Shown here: positions 1 through 9,272 of the stretch, piece by piece
How the letters are laid out: the number at the start of each line of letters is the position of its first letter
Numbering within the stretch: position 1 is the stretch's first letter
Assembly (NCBI GenBank): GCA_041392845.1
Contig: JAWKLG010000006.1
Coordinates: 1 to 64,000 of the forward strand
Direction of reading: 5' to 3'
Origin: JAGQWW01 sp041392845
Lineage (GTDB): Bacteria; Bacteroidota; Bacteroidia; Chitinophagales; Saprospiraceae
Length of the DNA: 64,000 nt
Notes under the pieces: generated by a model
Told to the model about the DNA's origin: nothing
Database searches by the model: none
The model's input: the letters and a program-made list of their open reading frames with translations, nothing else
Program-made: the position numbers and the translations under genes

Positions 1-266
1 TTCCTTCCTCCTTACTCCCGTAAATCGTAATCCGTAAACCGCCCAAAACATAGCTCCCAATTCCAAGATCAACAACTCTCCCAAGAAAGCATCCATCTTC
101 TTTGCTCCAAAATTGTGTAAAACTTCCCCCGCTTTTCCTTCCCAACTCACGATCAAATTTTCTACCTTTTGGGCGCTTATTATTTTTTGGCTGACAACAG
201 CCTCCTGCGAAAGAGAAATGGTAATGGTTTGAAACCTATTTCAAACCGATTGAATATTGTAGAAAC
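1..266. other. No recognisable gene; left edge of window
   Basis: No protein I recognise lies here on either strand. All three plus-strand frames are stopped by a degenerate CGTAAATCGTAATCCG-type word at about 19-42, one of many such intergenic words in the window. An unstopped minus-strand frame covers about 1-235 but has no ATG in a credible place and no similarity I can name, so it is not called. The nearest gene begins at 267. Confidence 0.4.
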
Positions 267-818
267 ATGATGTTGAGGCCTCCTACTGTTAGGATTGTGA
301 TTTCTGGTCCGGAATCTTCGGGGAAAACAACCCTCGCCAGTCAGCTCTCTGATACGCTCGAAGTACCCTGGGTGCCGGAATTTGCACGTATGTATCTGGA
401 AAATCTGGACAGGGACTATGTGCAAAGTGACCTGCTCGAAATGGCCAAAGGACAATTGGCATTGGAGAAGGCAGAGCTGGATAAAAAACCACCTTTACTG
501 CTCTGCGATACGGACTTGCTTACCTTTAAAATTTGGTCGGAAGTGAAGTATGGACAGGTCGATCCTTTCATTCAAACCGAATGGCTGGCGTCCGATTGTC
601 ACGGCTACCTGCTTTGTAAACCGGACATTCCCTGGGAAGAAGATCCGATGCGGGAAAGTCCTTACGACCGGGATAGCCTTTTTGACCAGCATGTAAAAGC
701 ACTTACCAATTCCGGGAAGCGATTTGAGGTGATTTCAGGTGAAGGGCAACGCAATCGTTTGATTGCTGCTATGGAGATCATCGCCAAGTGGTTGAATGCT
801 GCTCCCATTACATCCTAA
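267..818 (+). CDS. NadR-like ATPase / nicotinamide riboside kinase family protein
   Basis: A 183-residue P-loop NTPase. The Walker A motif GPESSGKTT is at residues 14-22 after a short beta strand (VRIVIS), and the opening resembles the C-terminal ribosylnicotinamide kinase domain of NadR (AAA_28-type). The N-terminal adenylyltransferase and repressor domains of full NadR are absent, so this is a stand-alone kinase-size protein. Known members phosphorylate nicotinamide riboside to NMN in NAD salvage, and in Bacteroidota they often sit beside a PnuC transporter; none is visible here, although the window edge is close. Two ATG codons are adjacent (267 and 270) and either could start. The gene converges on rpsA, with a shared hairpin terminator between them. 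The family call is fairly safe; the substrate is inferred. Confidence 0.75.
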   Translation: MMLRPPTVRIVISGPESSGKTTLASQLSDTLEVPWVPEFARMYLENLDRDYVQSDLLEMAKGQLALEKAELDKKPPLLLCDTDLLTFKIWSEVKYGQVDPFIQTEWLASDCHGYLLCKPDIPWEEDPMRESPYDRDSLFDQHVKALTNSGKRFEVISGEGQRNRLIAAMEIIAKWLNAAPITS

Positions 819-820
819 AT

Positions 821-870
821 AAAAAAAAACCGCCTCATGAAAACATGAGACGGCTTAGAATTTATTTACG
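821..870. terminator. Bidirectional hairpin terminator between NadR-like gene and rpsA
   Basis: CCGCCTCATG (830-839) pairs with CATGAGACGG (844-853) around an AAAA loop, with one mismatch. An A-run precedes the stem and a T-rich stretch follows, so it can serve both convergent genes. Confidence 0.75.
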
Positions 871-883
871 AATCAAGAAACGA

Positions 884-2830
884 TTATTCGTCGTCTCCGT
901 CATTGTTGTCGTTATCCTCCAACTGATCCTTCAAAGCTGCTAGTGCATCCAAGTCACCCAAAGTAGAACGCTCTACATTAGACTGGGTTTTCTTAACTGC
1001 CTGGCGAACTTCTTTGTCCTCCTTGTCTTTCTCAGCTTTGACTTCGTCTTCAGCCTCTCTGCGGATATCCTCAAGATATCTTGAGTGAGAAACAAGGATT
1101 CGCTTGTCGTCACGGTTGAATTCAATCACCTTCACGGTCAATACTTCTTCTACTTCTGCCATAGTGCCATCTTCTTTCTTGATGTGCTTGATTGGAGCGT
1201 ATGCTTCCAATCCGTAAGGCAATTGTAGAATCGCACCTCTGTCATCACGACGGATAACAGTAGCTTCATGGTAAGAACCTACAGGGAATACATTCTCAAA
1301 AGTATCCCATGGATTCTCTTCCAATTGTTTGTGACCTAGTGAAAGTTTGCGGCTTTCCTGATCGATTTCAAGGATGATTACATCGATGTCTTCACCTACA
1401 TTGGTGAATTCTTTCGCATGCGAGTAACGCTTGGTCCAGGAAAGGTCAGAAATGTGTACCATTCCTCCGATTCCGTCTTCCAACTCAACGAATACACCGT
1501 ACTGAGTTAGGTTTTTCACTTTACCGGAGTGACGGCTGCCTACAGGGAATTTCTCGATTACTTCTTCCCATGGGTCTTTGGTCATTTGCTTGATAGACAA
1601 GCTCATCTTACGCTCTTCGCGGTCGATGGTAACCACTTTGGCTTCCATTTCCTGACCAAGCGTAAAGTAGTCTCTGGAATTGATTGGGTGAGATCCCCAA
1701 GTGATTTCAGAAACGTGGATTAGACCTTCAACACCAGGAGTGATTTCAAGGAATGCTCCGTAGTCCTCGATGTTAACGATTTTACCTTTAACGATAGAAC
1801 CTTCTTTAACATCTTCTGGCAATACATCCCATGGATGTGGAGTCAACTGTTTCAAACCAAGAGAGATACGTTTTTTGTTCTCGTCAAAGTCAAGAACAAC
1901 CACGTTGATCTTCTGATTCAACTCAAGCACTTCGCTTGGGTGGTTGATACGTCCCCATGAAATGTCGGTGATGTACAACAAACCGTCCACACCTCCCAAA
2001 TCCATGAAAGCACCGAAGTCTGTGATGTTTTTAACCACACCTTCCAATACCTGACCTTTTTCAAGACCAAGTAAGATTTGCTCTCTCTGCTCTGCAAGGT
2101 CGCTTTCGATAAGTGCTTTGTGAGAAACAACTGCGTTTTTGATAACCTCGTTGATTTTCACCACCTTGAATTCCATCTGCTTACCTACGTATGAATCGTA
2201 GTCGATGATTGGCTTGATGTCGATTTGTGAACCTGGCAAGAATGTTTCCAATCCTCCCACGTCTACGATCAAACCACCTTTAGTTTTGCTGATGATGGTA
2301 CCTTTGATAACAGTACCGTTTTCGTAAGAGTCAACGATACGCTCCCATGCTTTAAGCAATTTTGCTTTACGGCGGGAAAGTACCAACTGACCTCTCTGGT
2401 CTTCCTGCTGCTCGATGTATACATCGATTTCATCTCCTTCTTTAAGGTCCGGAGTGTCGCGGAATTCAGAAAGGGCAACCAATCCGTCAGATTTGTAGTT
2501 CAAATCAAGAACTACATCACCACCGTGAATGGCTCTTACTCTACCTGTAACAACTTCAAATTCTGCAACCTGAGAAAGGGTCTCTTCATACTCAGCAGCG
2601 ATTTTTTTACGCTCTGCTTCTGAATAAGCACCAGACTGTCTCTTTCCTGCGTCCCAGTTGTAGTCGTCGTGTGGAGTGGAGGAAGTGTCGGGAGTGTCTT
2701 CTACGATTTCAACATCACCTTCATCTTCGTCTTCCTCTTCTGCTGGAGTATCCTGATCTTCAATATCCTGATCCTCTAGAATTTCATCATCATTTTCGTC
2801 GAACTCTTCGTTCAATTCTTCTTTAGCCAT
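884..2830 (-). CDS. rpsA: 30S ribosomal protein S1
   Basis: A 648-residue protein made of six S1 RNA-binding (OB-fold) repeats at roughly residues 92-158, 171-240, 258-327, 343-414, 429-500 and 516-585. The middle repeats carry the classic GAF(M/L) and ISDLSW/ITDISWG signatures. It binds mRNA on the small ribosomal subunit and supports initiation, which matters in a phylum that lacks strong Shine-Dalgarno pairing. The first ~55 residues are a run of Asp/Glu, and the C-terminus is also acidic (EDNDNNDGDDE); such an acidic extension is typical of Bacteroidota S1. The start MAKEELNEE directly follows a good promoter at 2982-3014. It is monocistronic, ending at a shared terminator. Confidence 0.97.
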   Translation of the reverse strand: MAKEELNEEFDENDDEILEDQDIEDQDTPAEEEDEDEGDVEIVEDTPDTSSTPHDDYNWDAGKRQSGAYSEAERKKIAAEYEETLSQVAEFEVVTGRVRAIHGGDVVLDLNYKSDGLVALSEFRDTPDLKEGDEIDVYIEQQEDQRGQLVLSRRKAKLLKAWERIVDSYENGTVIKGTIISKTKGGLIVDVGGLETFLPGSQIDIKPIIDYDSYVGKQMEFKVVKINEVIKNAVVSHKALIESDLAEQREQILLGLEKGQVLEGVVKNITDFGAFMDLGGVDGLLYITDISWGRINHPSEVLELNQKINVVVLDFDENKKRISLGLKQLTPHPWDVLPEDVKEGSIVKGKIVNIEDYGAFLEITPGVEGLIHVSEITWGSHPINSRDYFTLGQEMEAKVVTIDREERKMSLSIKQMTKDPWEEVIEKFPVGSRHSGKVKNLTQYGVFVELEDGIGGMVHISDLSWTKRYSHAKEFTNVGEDIDVIILEIDQESRKLSLGHKQLEENPWDTFENVFPVGSYHEATVIRRDDRGAILQLPYGLEAYAPIKHIKKEDGTMAEVEEVLTVKVIEFNRDDKRILVSHSRYLEDIRREAEDEVKAEKDKEDKEVRQAVKKTQSNVERSTLGDLDALAALKDQLEDNDNNDGDDE

Positions 2831-2981
2831 GGCTAAAAAGTTTTTTGTATGCCTCAGTTAAATTTCGCCTGCAATCTGAGACAGGGTTAATAAATAATCT
2901 AAATGCCGAAAAAGGCGAAATTTTAAATTTTTGAAAATCAATTATTTAGAATTTCCGGCGGTGCCTTGTTTTTTGGCCGCG

Positions 2982-3014
2982 CAAAGGTAAGGATTTTCTG
3001 TAATAAATGACAAT
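2982..3014 (-). promoter_or_regulatory. Promoter of rpsA (Bacteroidota sigma-A type)
   Basis: On the minus strand ATTG (rc of 3011-3014) is followed after 21 nt by TACCTTTG (rc of 2982-2989). This fits the Bacteroidota consensus TTTG-N19-21-TAnnTTTG. It lies about 150 nt upstream of the rpsA start, leaving an A/T-rich leader. Confidence 0.7.
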
Positions 3015-3036
3015 TTTATTGATTGAAAATCAATCG

Positions 3037-3105
3037 AATTACGAGTTACGAATTACGAGTGACGAGTGAAAAAAATTCGTAATTCGTCACTCGTCACTCG
3101 TAATT
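3037..3105. repeat. TTACGAATTACG/GTGACGAG word repeat forming an imperfect hairpin
   Basis: Degenerate tandem words (AATTACGAGTTACGAATTACG, then GTGACGAGTGA) are followed after an A-run by their approximate reverse complement, giving a long imperfect stem. The same word family recurs at 39750-39825, 16785-16850, 17758-17808 and elsewhere. The 2831-3267 gap otherwise holds only the rpsA leader and promoter and the upstream region of fadD. Confidence 0.6.
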
Positions 3106-3267
3106 GGTTTTGTCCAAACAAAATTCCAAACATCCTCCTTCCTTCCCAATTGAAATTTTGTATTTTTAGCCGGAATGAACAGATGGCTTTTGTGCCTGTT
3201 TTTTCATAGGCAAAACTTACATTTGAACCTGCCTATTTTTAAAAAATAACCAAAAAGCGAGCATTTC

Positions 3268-4917
3268 ATGGAAAGACCCTGGTTAAAGAATTACCCAAAC
3301 GGAGTTCCTGCAAACATCAATCCTGAACAGTACCCTACACTGATCGCAATGTTTGAGGAGACTTTTAAAAAATACAAACAACTTCCGGCTTTCACCTGCA
3401 TGGGCAAAACCCTGTCATTTGAACAGTTGGACAAACTTTCCAGAGACTTTGGTGCCTATCTGCATTCCAGAGGTTTGGAACCCGGAGATAAAGTGGCACT
3501 CATGATGCCCAATTTGCTGCAGTATCCAATTGCATTGTTTGGAGCACTTCGTGCCGGACTCGTGGTAGTCAATACCAATCCTTTGTATACGCCAAGGGAG
3601 ATGCGACACCAGTTTACAGACTCCGGCGCAAAGGCGATTATCATTGCCGAAAATTTTGCTGCCAATCTGGAGACCATCATTGCGGAGACGCAAATCAAGA
3701 CAGTAATTGTAACCAGCATCGGTGAAATGTTGGGATTTCTAAAGGGCACTGTGGTCAATTTTGTGGTGCGGAACATCAAAAAGATGGTGCCTAAGTATAA
3801 TCTGACCAATACGGTTGGGTTCAATGAAGCATTAAAACAAGGCAAGAAGTTTAAAATAAAGGATTTCAGCTCCGGAATGGACGATGTGATATCCTTGCAA
3901 TATACAGGAGGAACAACCGGAGTAGCCAAAGGTGCTATGCTGACCAATCGAAATCTGGTAGCCAATATGCTACAAATCCGTGCGGTGATGATGCCCTTTT
4001 TGAAAGAGAGAGGAGATATGTTTGTCACCACTTCCTATGTATCACATTTTCGCCTTTACGGTAAATTGCCTGGCGCTAATGGGGATAGGTTCTCACACCA
4101 TTCTGATTACCAATGCCAGAGACCTGCCTTCTGTGATGAAGGCATTCCAGGATATAAAATTACTCTGATGACCGGGGTGAATACCCTTTTCAATGCCCTT
4201 TTAAATCATAAAGATTTTGCCAATTGTAATTTTGATTCTTTGAAAATTACAGTCGGTGGTGGAATGGCGGTTCAAAGAGCTGTTGCCGAAAAGTGGCATA
4301 AAGTAACCGGCTGTCCGCTAACTGAAGGATACGGTATGACCGAAAGTTCTCCGGTAGCTTCCGTCAATCCAATTGACGGTTCCGGAAAATTGAGCACCAT
4401 CGGAATGCCGGTTCCCAATACCGATATGCGCATCGTTGATGACAACGGGAATCCATTACCAATCGGTGAGGTAGGCGAAATCCAAATCAAAGGTCCTCAG
4501 GTAATGAAAGGTTATTACAATCGTCCGGAAGAAACTTCGAATTCTGTAAGAGACGGATGGCTTTGTACCGGAGACATAGGGCTGATGGATGAAGACGGTT
4601 ATTTTAAAATAGTTGACCGTAAAAAAGACATGATCCTCGTAAGTGGATTCAATGTATACCCTAATGAAGTGGAAGATTGTCTGGCGGCTCATCCAAAGAT
4701 CTTGGAAGTTGCAGCAGTTGGGGTCGAAGACGAACACAGTGGCGAGGTGGTAAAAGTCTTTGTAGTCAAAAAAGACAAATCCCTAACCGCAGACGAAGTA
4801 AAAGCCTACGCCAAGGAAAACCTTACCGGCTACAAGCGTCCAAAATATGTGGAATTCAAAGATGAATTGCCCAAGACCAATGTCGGAAAGATATTGCGTA
4901 GAGCCTTGAGAGAATAA
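3268..4917 (+). CDS. fadD: Long-chain fatty-acid--CoA ligase (FadD type), internal double frameshift
   Basis: A 549-codon frame of the adenylate-forming acyl-CoA synthetase family, which activates fatty acids to acyl-CoA with ATP. Visible motifs are the P-loop-like YTGGTTG (about residues 211-217), EGYGMTES (353-360), TGDIG (about 434), the hinge DRKKDMI and the C-terminal NVGKILRR lysine region. An oddity lies at about 4030-4155: the reading frame gives non-family sequence, while the +1 frame over exactly this interval reads LPMYHIFAFTVN...HTILITNARDLPS, the conserved segment expected there. A loss of about 2 nt near 4028 and 1 nt near 4153 would explain it. The protein as read would lack a normal substrate-tunnel segment. 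Thiolase at 46623 could act in the same beta-oxidation route. Confidence 0.9.
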   Translation: MERPWLKNYPNGVPANINPEQYPTLIAMFEETFKKYKQLPAFTCMGKTLSFEQLDKLSRDFGAYLHSRGLEPGDKVALMMPNLLQYPIALFGALRAGLVVVNTNPLYTPREMRHQFTDSGAKAIIIAENFAANLETIIAETQIKTVIVTSIGEMLGFLKGTVVNFVVRNIKKMVPKYNLTNTVGFNEALKQGKKFKIKDFSSGMDDVISLQYTGGTTGVAKGAMLTNRNLVANMLQIRAVMMPFLKERGDMFVTTSYVSHFRLYGKLPGANGDRFSHHSDYQCQRPAFCDEGIPGYKITLMTGVNTLFNALLNHKDFANCNFDSLKITVGGGMAVQRAVAEKWHKVTGCPLTEGYGMTESSPVASVNPIDGSGKLSTIGMPVPNTDMRIVDDNGNPLPIGEVGEIQIKGPQVMKGYYNRPEETSNSVRDGWLCTGDIGLMDEDGYFKIVDRKKDMILVSGFNVYPNEVEDCLAAHPKILEVAAVGVEDEHSGEVVKVFVVKKDKSLTADEVKAYAKENLTGYKRPKYVEFKDELPKTNVGKILRRALRE

Positions 4918-4919
4918 AA

Positions 4920-5003
4920 CTACGGTTTACGATTTACGATTTACGTGGATTTGAAATCGTAAAAAATTAAACGCGAATAGCGAAAACCAAATAGCGAATA
5001 CCG
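4920..5003. repeat. Intergenic word repeats (TTTACGATTTACG and GCGAATAGCG types)
   Basis: Degenerate words TTTACGATTTACG (about 4924-4942) and GCGAATAGCGAA/AGCGAATACCG (about 4972-5003) lie between fadD and the M1 peptidase. Both families recur at 14200-14262, 36420-36490 and 44925-44996. No terminator is seen here. Confidence 0.5.
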
Positions 5004-5016
5004 AAAAAACTTATAC

Positions 5017-7500
5017 ATGAAGCAATTATACCTCTTACTAGGTGCATTATTTTTAACCATTTTGAGCCTGGAGGCACAACCGGTGCAATTTTCAAAAAAG
5101 CATGGTTGTCACTTTTACAGGAATCAGGGTGAAGCAGCAAAAGGTCCTATCGGTTCCACTGCTGCTTTTAATGGCGACCCAAATGCGCGTTCAGATACCT
5201 TTGATATCCTGCATTATGACATTACCATCGATCTTTCGGAAGCATCGAGTAATATATTAAATGGAACAACCGGGTTGACCTTCGTTTCTAAAATGGATGG
5301 TTTGACGGGCATAACCTTGGACCTGGAAGGATTGACAGTTTCTACAGTTTATAACGACACTTCCAGTCTAAATTATAGTCATCCGGGTACCCGATTTTTA
5401 TTGGTTGAATTTCCTGAGGCTATGGATGAGGGAGACACTTCAACCGTTTTTGTAACTTATCGAGGAAATCCGATTACCAATCAAAGTGGCTTTGGTGGAT
5501 TTTATTTTGAAGATAATTATGCCTACAATTTGAGTATCGGTATCCAGGCAGATCCCCACAATTATGGCCGTGCCTGGTATCCTTGTTTCGACAATTTTCA
5601 GGACAGGGCAACCTATAAATTTCAGGTGATTACCGGTACTTCACAAAGTGTGTATTGTTCCGGAGATTATGTGGAAGAAATGCCGGTAGGGACGGATAAA
5701 AAAATGACGGTTTATGAACAAAACATTCCAATCCCTACTTATCTGGCAAGCATGGCTGCTGCCAATTATGAACTGGTTACCTGGGATTACAACGGATTAT
5801 TTAGAGATATCCCGGTTAGAATTGCCGTGAAGAACAGAGACCTGGGAACCATCAATGACCCAAATAATTCCTTTGCAAAATTGGATGATGCCATCCGAAC
5901 CTTTGAAGAATGGTATGGAGATATGCCCTGGACGGAAGTAGGGTACACCATGGCAACTCGTGGCGCTATGGAGAATCCAAACAACATCATCTATCCTGAT
6001 TTCAACATAGAAAACAACCTTGATCACAAGCCTTTGATGTCGCACGAGTTGGCGCACCAATGGTGGGGGAACATAGTGAATCCTAAGACCTCTATGGATA
6101 TGTGGATCAAGGAAGGGAATGCAGAATACGGATTCCATCTTTTTTATGAAAAATTGTATGGAAAAGATGAATTTGAATTGCAGGTTGGTACTAATATTTT
6201 GGAAGTGTTGAAAACTGCACATGTTACCGATAGCAGCTATTATGCACTATCTCCCATGCCTAAAAACAGAACTTACGGAAATCACACCTATTATAAAGGT
6301 GCTTCTATGATTCATAACATGCGTACTTATCTAGGTGATTCCTTGTTTGAGGCTGGTCAAAAAGCGGTTTTGAATAATTACTGGTTGGGGCCACTGGATG
6401 CTTACGAATACAGAGACCAGTTGACGCAGACTACCGGTGTTGATATGACTGACTATTTCCAAAATAATATCTTTTCTCCTGGTTTTACAGATTTTGAGAT
6501 TGATTCTGTTGATGTGGTACATACAGTCAATAATGAATATATAGCTACAGTTTTCATCCAACAGAAACTTAGAGCAGCTCCTGAATTTTTTAATAATGTC
6601 CCGGTTTTTATCAATTTCCTGGACGAGAATTTTGAGGAGCACATTTTTAGATACGATATGAGCGGTGAATTTGCGACTGCAACTTTTACCCTTCCTTTTT
6701 TGCCTCAGTTTACTTTTTTAAATACCCATCAGGAGCTCAACATGGCTCAATTGAATGATACCAAGTGGATTAGTAAAAAGGGAGGTAACAATTTTAGAAA
6801 TACCAGTTTCAATATCACCCTTCCTGAAGATTTGCAGGATTCTGTATTTCTTCATGTTGAGCATCACTGGACCGGGCCGGATAAACCGGATCCAAACAGC
6901 AATATGTTCTCCGGAAGAATTTCAGAGAATCATTATTGGTCAGTAAAAGGTACTTTGGAGGGTCCTTTGGATGTAAATGTTCTTTTAAATTATGATGGCA
7001 CAGATCAAAGCGGATACCTGGATGCTGATTTGACAGCATTTACGGAAGACAGCTTGGTTTTGGTTTACCGTCAGAGACCAGGAATGCCCTGGGGTGAATA
7101 TCCAGATTATAGGAAAACTGTCTTATCTCCTGTTGACAAAAAAGGATTTATTAGAATAGATAAACTAAGACTTGGGGAGTATGCTTTTGCCAATGGTGAG
7201 TTCCTATTGGTGAATGCAGAAGAGCCGGTTGAAAAAGATTTTTACAGTAAAGTGTATCCAAATCCGGTTTCAGACATTATACAGATTGAAGGGTATTATG
7301 AAGACCTGGATAGCCGAAAAGTCACCATGCATTTGAGTGATGCGGCAGGAAAAGTGGTAAAACATATAAATATTCCTCTTAATGTGGGATTATTTAAAGA
7401 AAATATCGATATTGCCGCTTTAGAAAAAGGAATGTATTTCTACCAATTAATTTCCGAAAGTGGCGAACGCCTTGATAATGGAAAATTGGTTAAGATATAA
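5017..7500 (+). CDS. Secreted M1 family aminopeptidase with T9SS type A sorting domain
   Basis: An 827-residue zinc metallopeptidase. A signal peptide (MKQLYLLLGALFLTIL...SLEA|Q) is followed by an aminopeptidase-N-like beta domain. The substrate-anchoring GAMEN motif is at residues 316-320, and the zinc site HELAH is at 343-347 with the third ligand Glu366 (WIKEGNAEY), the exact HExxH-x18-E spacing of the family. Residues from about 745 to the end (VYPNPVSD ... GMYFYQL ... GKLVKI) form a T9SS type A sorting domain, so export through the GldKLMN/Spr machine to the cell surface or medium is expected. The GldM and GldN genes are in this window. It ends at a strong hairpin shared with the cysteine desulfurase gene. 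The role is presumably extracellular peptide degradation (inference). Confidence 0.93.
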   Translation: MKQLYLLLGALFLTILSLEAQPVQFSKKHGCHFYRNQGEAAKGPIGSTAAFNGDPNARSDTFDILHYDITIDLSEASSNILNGTTGLTFVSKMDGLTGITLDLEGLTVSTVYNDTSSLNYSHPGTRFLLVEFPEAMDEGDTSTVFVTYRGNPITNQSGFGGFYFEDNYAYNLSIGIQADPHNYGRAWYPCFDNFQDRATYKFQVITGTSQSVYCSGDYVEEMPVGTDKKMTVYEQNIPIPTYLASMAAANYELVTWDYNGLFRDIPVRIAVKNRDLGTINDPNNSFAKLDDAIRTFEEWYGDMPWTEVGYTMATRGAMENPNNIIYPDFNIENNLDHKPLMSHELAHQWWGNIVNPKTSMDMWIKEGNAEYGFHLFYEKLYGKDEFELQVGTNILEVLKTAHVTDSSYYALSPMPKNRTYGNHTYYKGASMIHNMRTYLGDSLFEAGQKAVLNNYWLGPLDAYEYRDQLTQTTGVDMTDYFQNNIFSPGFTDFEIDSVDVVHTVNNEYIATVFIQQKLRAAPEFFNNVPVFINFLDENFEEHIFRYDMSGEFATATFTLPFLPQFTFLNTHQELNMAQLNDTKWISKKGGNNFRNTSFNITLPEDLQDSVFLHVEHHWTGPDKPDPNSNMFSGRISENHYWSVKGTLEGPLDVNVLLNYDGTDQSGYLDADLTAFTEDSLVLVYRQRPGMPWGEYPDYRKTVLSPVDKKGFIRIDKLRLGEYAFANGEFLLVNAEEPVEKDFYSKVYPNPVSDIIQIEGYYEDLDSRKVTMHLSDAAGKVVKHINIPLNVGLFKENIDIAALEKGMYFYQLISESGERLDNGKLVKI

Positions 7501-7529
7501 TATAAGAAACCGAGATTAGAAATTTTTTG

Positions 7530-7577
7530 AGCAGGCTGTCGTATAGGGATTTACGGCAGCCTGCTTGTATTTTTAAG
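7530..7577. terminator. Bidirectional hairpin terminator
   Basis: AGCAGGCTGTCGTA (7530-7543) pairs with TTACGGCAGCCTGCT (7551-7565) with one G-U-type position, flanked by T-rich sequence on both sides. It lies between the convergent M1 peptidase and cysteine desulfurase genes. Confidence 0.8.
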
Positions 7578-7588
7578 CAGCTGGTATT

Positions 7589-8797
7589 TTACAAAAGTTC
7601 CTCTACGTCTATCCCTTCCTTAAACATTTGCCAAACCGGACTTTGACTTCTCAGGTGTGCTACATTTTCAATAATGGTTTGCAAAGTTTCCTCCATTTGT
7701 TCTTCAGTAGTCCATCTCCCCAAACTAAACCGAAGACTTGCCGAAGCATCATGGTCACTGATACCCATGGCACGAAGTACATAACTTGGCTCAAGGGTTG
7801 CCGAAGTGCAGGCAGAGCCGGAAGAAACCGCTATCCTTTGGTTGAAGCTGGCCATCAGGTTTTCACTTTCTACAAACTTGAAGGTCAGGTTGGTTACATG
7901 AGGTAAACGATGTGCAGTACTTCCATTGATGGTTACTTCTTCAATATTTTCCTGACATTTCTTTTCAAAAGTATCTCTTAGTTTTTTTAAACGCTTGCCT
8001 TGTTCTTCCATCGTTTGCAGGGCTATTTCAACTGCTTTTCCAAATCCGACAATAGCAGGAACATTGAGGGTTCCTGAACGCATTTCACGTTCGTGTCCAC
8101 CGCCATCGATTTGTGCGATGACTTTAACCCGAGGATTTTTTCTGCGCACATACAAAGCACCAATTCCTTTTGGTCCGTACAATTTATGCGCAGAACAGGC
8201 TGCTAAATGAATATTTGCTTTTTGAACCGAAACCGGAATTTTCCCTACGGCTTGAGTTGCATCACATAAGAAAAATACATCCTTTTCTTTGCAAATTTCT
8301 CCAATGGCTTCAACGTCCTGGATAACACCTGTTTCATTGTTGGCCCACATTATTGAAACAAGAATGGTATCTTTTCTGATTGCATTTTTTAGCTCCTCAA
8401 GGTTAATCAGGCCTTTTTTATCCACTTCAAGAATGGTTACTTCAGCGCCTAGTTTTTCAAGATGTTCGCAGGTGTCCAGGACTGCTTTGTGTTCGGTTTG
8501 GCAGGTGATGATGTGTCTGCCTTTGGAAGCATAGGCTTCAAAGACGCCTTTGAGTGCAAGGTTCACAGCTTCCGTAGCTCCGGAAGTAAAGACAATTTCT
8601 TCGGGTTCGGCATCGAGGATTTTGGCAACATTGGCCCTGGCTTGTTTCACGGCTTCTTCTGCTTTCCAACCAAAGATATGGGTGCGGCTGGCTGCATTAC
8701 CGGGTATTTCATGAAAATAAGGAAGCATGGCTTCCACAACTTTTGGATCGCAGGGGGTGGTTGCATTGTTGTCGAGGTAAATTAAATCACCTTTCAT
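7589..8797 (-). CDS. Cysteine desulfurase (NifS/IscS family)
   Basis: A 402-residue PLP-dependent enzyme that removes sulfur from cysteine for Fe-S clusters and thiolated tRNA. The key residues are all present: His103 (TEH), Asp179 (CDATQAVG), the PLP lysine Lys205 in SAHKLYGPKG, and the persulfide cysteine Cys330 in SSGSACTS. The length matches IscS/NifS rather than SufS, and the short Cys-loop with SSGSAC is group I-like. No iscU or other isc gene is adjacent; downstream on the same strand lies only the terminator. A SET-domain gene lies 67 nt upstream on the same strand and may be cotranscribed. Confidence is high for the enzyme; which scaffold it serves is unknown. Confidence 0.95.
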   Translation of the reverse strand: MKGDLIYLDNNATTPCDPKVVEAMLPYFHEIPGNAASRTHIFGWKAEEAVKQARANVAKILDAEPEEIVFTSGATEAVNLALKGVFEAYASKGRHIITCQTEHKAVLDTCEHLEKLGAEVTILEVDKKGLINLEELKNAIRKDTILVSIMWANNETGVIQDVEAIGEICKEKDVFFLCDATQAVGKIPVSVQKANIHLAACSAHKLYGPKGIGALYVRRKNPRVKVIAQIDGGGHEREMRSGTLNVPAIVGFGKAVEIALQTMEEQGKRLKKLRDTFEKKCQENIEEVTINGSTAHRLPHVTNLTFKFVESENLMASFNQRIAVSSGSACTSATLEPSYVLRAMGISDHDASASLRFSLGRWTTEEQMEETLQTIIENVAHLRSQSPVWQMFKEGIDVEELL

Positions 8798-8864
8798 AAA
8801 GGTCTTTTTTATAAAAAAAGCAACAAGACTGAATTGCTTCAGGTTTTACAATCAGGAATTATTT

Positions 8865-9260
8865 TTATTCCTCCTCGTCTTTGTCAAACCATAGAGATTT
8901 GCCATCGCCTGGTTCTCCATTGTAATTGACACATATTTCCTCACCTGCTTTGATATCACGAACCGCTATTATTTCAATGGTTTTCTCAGCAATATTTAAA
9001 TCATAATGCGCATTGGAATTTACCTGATGATTGTACAAAGAGCCGTAGCCCAAGGCAATGGCACAATGATCCTGTTTGTATCCCCAAAGGAAATAATAAT
9101 CGTGTAAAACGGTTTTGTGAATGATAGGCAATTCTGCCTTTGGAATCACAATCACCGGACAGATTTCTATCAAGGAACCTTCCGGAATGTCAGTAGAAGT
9201 AAAGACGCCTCTTCCTCCTATATCACTGTACGCAAAGTAGATTCCGGGAATCCGTTGCAT
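8865..9260 (-). CDS. Small SET-domain protein
   Basis: A 131-residue protein that is almost entirely a minimal SET domain. It has GRGVFT near the start (residues 17-22), the S-adenosylmethionine-site signature YNHQ (76-79, normally NHS/NHD) and GEEICVNY (106-113, equivalent to GEELTxxY). Eukaryotic SET proteins are lysine methyltransferases; bacterial stand-alone forms are widespread in Bacteroidota and mostly uncharacterised. No pre- or post-SET cysteine clusters are present, and the tail is acidic (DKDEEE). It lies 12 nt downstream of the Ca2+/Na+ antiporter gene, so the two are probably one transcript. Its substrate cannot be deduced. Confidence 0.8.
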   Translation of the reverse strand: MQRIPGIYFAYSDIGGRGVFTSTDIPEGSLIEICPVIVIPKAELPIIHKTVLHDYYFLWGYKQDHCAIALGYGSLYNHQVNSNAHYDLNIAEKTIEIIAVRDIKAGEEICVNYNGEPGDGKSLWFDKDEEE

Positions 9261-9272
9261 ATTTTTATTTGC

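Noticed and set aside
1..235. Open minus-strand frame at the left edge
   Set aside because: No ATG in a credible place and no recognisable protein similarity; could be chance in 235 bp.
3456..4031. 191-codon minus-strand frame inside fadD
   Set aside because: Fully antisense to conserved acyl-CoA ligase sequence; a shadow frame.
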